From NCBI GenBank assembly GCA_026645635.1, contig JAPKMV010000250.1, positions 1 to 5,833 of the forward strand: a stretch of 5,833 nt of DNA. Reading direction: 5' to 3'. The DNA is from Caldilineaceae bacterium. Its GTDB lineage: Bacteria; Chloroflexota; Anaerolineae; Caldilineales; Caldilineaceae. This document shows, in pieces, positions 5,421-5,833 of the stretch. The notes under the pieces were generated by a model. It saw only the letters and a program-made list of their open reading frames with translations, was not told the DNA's origin and did not search any database. The translations under genes were made by a program, and so were the position numbers. How positions within the stretch are numbered: the stretch's first letter is position 1; every line of letters starts with the position of its first letter.

Positions 5421-5833
5421 ATGAGCTACACCCTGAGCGCAACCGCCGGCCACTGGCAGCCGGAATGGATGTGGAACAGTGACACACACACCAGCGCGTC
5501 CCCCAGCCACGTCGATGCGTATGTGGAGGCGGCGCGCCTCGGCGATGATCGCGCCTTCGGCAATTTGATCGAGTTCTACCGCGCCACGGCGGAGCGCGTT
5601 GCACAGCAGATTCTTTATACGGAAGACGCCGCGGCGGACGCAGTCCAGGAATCGTTGATCAAGGCGCACCGGGCGATGGCGCGTTTTCAGGACGGCAACT
5701 TTCGCTCCTGGTTTCTGCGCATAGTCACCAACACCTGTTACGACCATCTGCGCCGGCAGAAACGCCGCGCCGCAGCCAGCCTGGACGAGCTGGCCGAACT
5801 GGGCAGCCTGGACGCGATGGCGCCGACTGCGGC
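5421..5833 (+). CDS. ECF-type sigma-70 family RNA polymerase sigma factor, N-terminal part (3' end outside window)
   Basis: The frame runs open for 137 codons to the window edge. Residues 1-30 are a variable lead (MSYTLSATAGHWQPEWMW...). Residues about 32-116 match sigma region 2: VEAARLGDDRAFGNLIEFY (35-53) fits region 2.1, and DAAADAVQESLIKAHRAMARF (69-89) is the core-polymerase-binding 2.2 helix. FRSWFLRIVTNTCYDHLRRQKRR (94-116) gives 2.3/2.4, which melts and reads the -10. The spacer after it (SLDELAEL, 120-127) normally leads to region 4, which is off the end. ECF factors direct core RNA polymerase to small regulons, often for envelope or stress functions. An anti-sigma gene often follows but cannot be seen. 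The gene is divergent from the surface-protein gene, which makes a regulatory link possible but unproven. The assignment to the superfamily is firm; the subgroup is not. Confidence 0.9.
   Translation, partial: MSYTLSATAGHWQPEWMWNSDTHTSASPSHVDAYVEAARLGDDRAFGNLIEFYRATAERVAQQILYTEDAAADAVQESLIKAHRAMARFQDGNFRSWFLRIVTNTCYDHLRRQKRRAAASLDELAELGSLDAMAPTA

Noticed and set aside
5161..5604. Minus-strand open frame overlapping the start of the sigma gene
   Set aside because: It crosses the divergent intergenic region and the start of a clear sigma region 2 frame, and its translation has no pattern.

Overview
The window looks like chromosomal DNA of a high-GC bacterium, most plausibly a member of the Chloroflexota (Anaerolineae/Caldilineae type). 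This is an inference from style rather than from a marker gene: Pro/Thr-rich linkers in surface proteins, a short VFLPFVRG-type motif after a proline linker, a membrane-anchored propeller protein and a LytR-CpsA-Psr (LCP) protein with a LytR_C tail. No RNA gene, insertion sequence, CRISPR array, prophage gene or replication origin is visible.

Layout. (1) Positions 2-1615, plus strand: the 3' part of a gene whose start lies outside the window. It encodes a proline/alanine-rich cytoplasmic stretch, one transmembrane helix, a helical stalk and a beta-propeller-like C-terminal half. (2) Positions 1692-3128, plus strand: a complete LCP-family protein, preceded by an extended -10 promoter so close to the ATG that the mRNA is probably leaderless. 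(3) Positions 3159-5150, minus strand, convergent with the LCP gene: a large secreted or surface protein of unknown function. It has a signal peptide, two copies of a ~175-residue domain joined by an eight-unit DPTPEPTP linker, and a C-terminal tail with surface-protein motifs. (4) Positions 5421-5833, plus strand, divergent from the surface protein and cut by the window end: an ECF-type sigma-70 family factor with a clear region 2.

The two convergent genes share a perfect 15-bp inverted repeat that overlaps the LCP stop codon and probably separates their transcripts. The surface-protein gene carries two competing sets of expression signals. One is a consensus-like, possibly leaderless promoter in front of the signal-peptide start. 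The other is an internal promoter plus a strong Shine-Dalgarno in front of an in-frame ATG at codon 105, just where the first repeated domain begins. That arrangement could yield an exported and a non-exported form from one reading frame, or it may mean the upstream segment is not translated.

Together the window is themed on the cell envelope: a membrane-anchored propeller protein, a wall-polymer ligase-type protein, a secreted repeat protein and a sigma factor beside it. Only the LCP protein and the sigma factor can be assigned to families with confidence. The duplicated domain is the most likely undescribed element.
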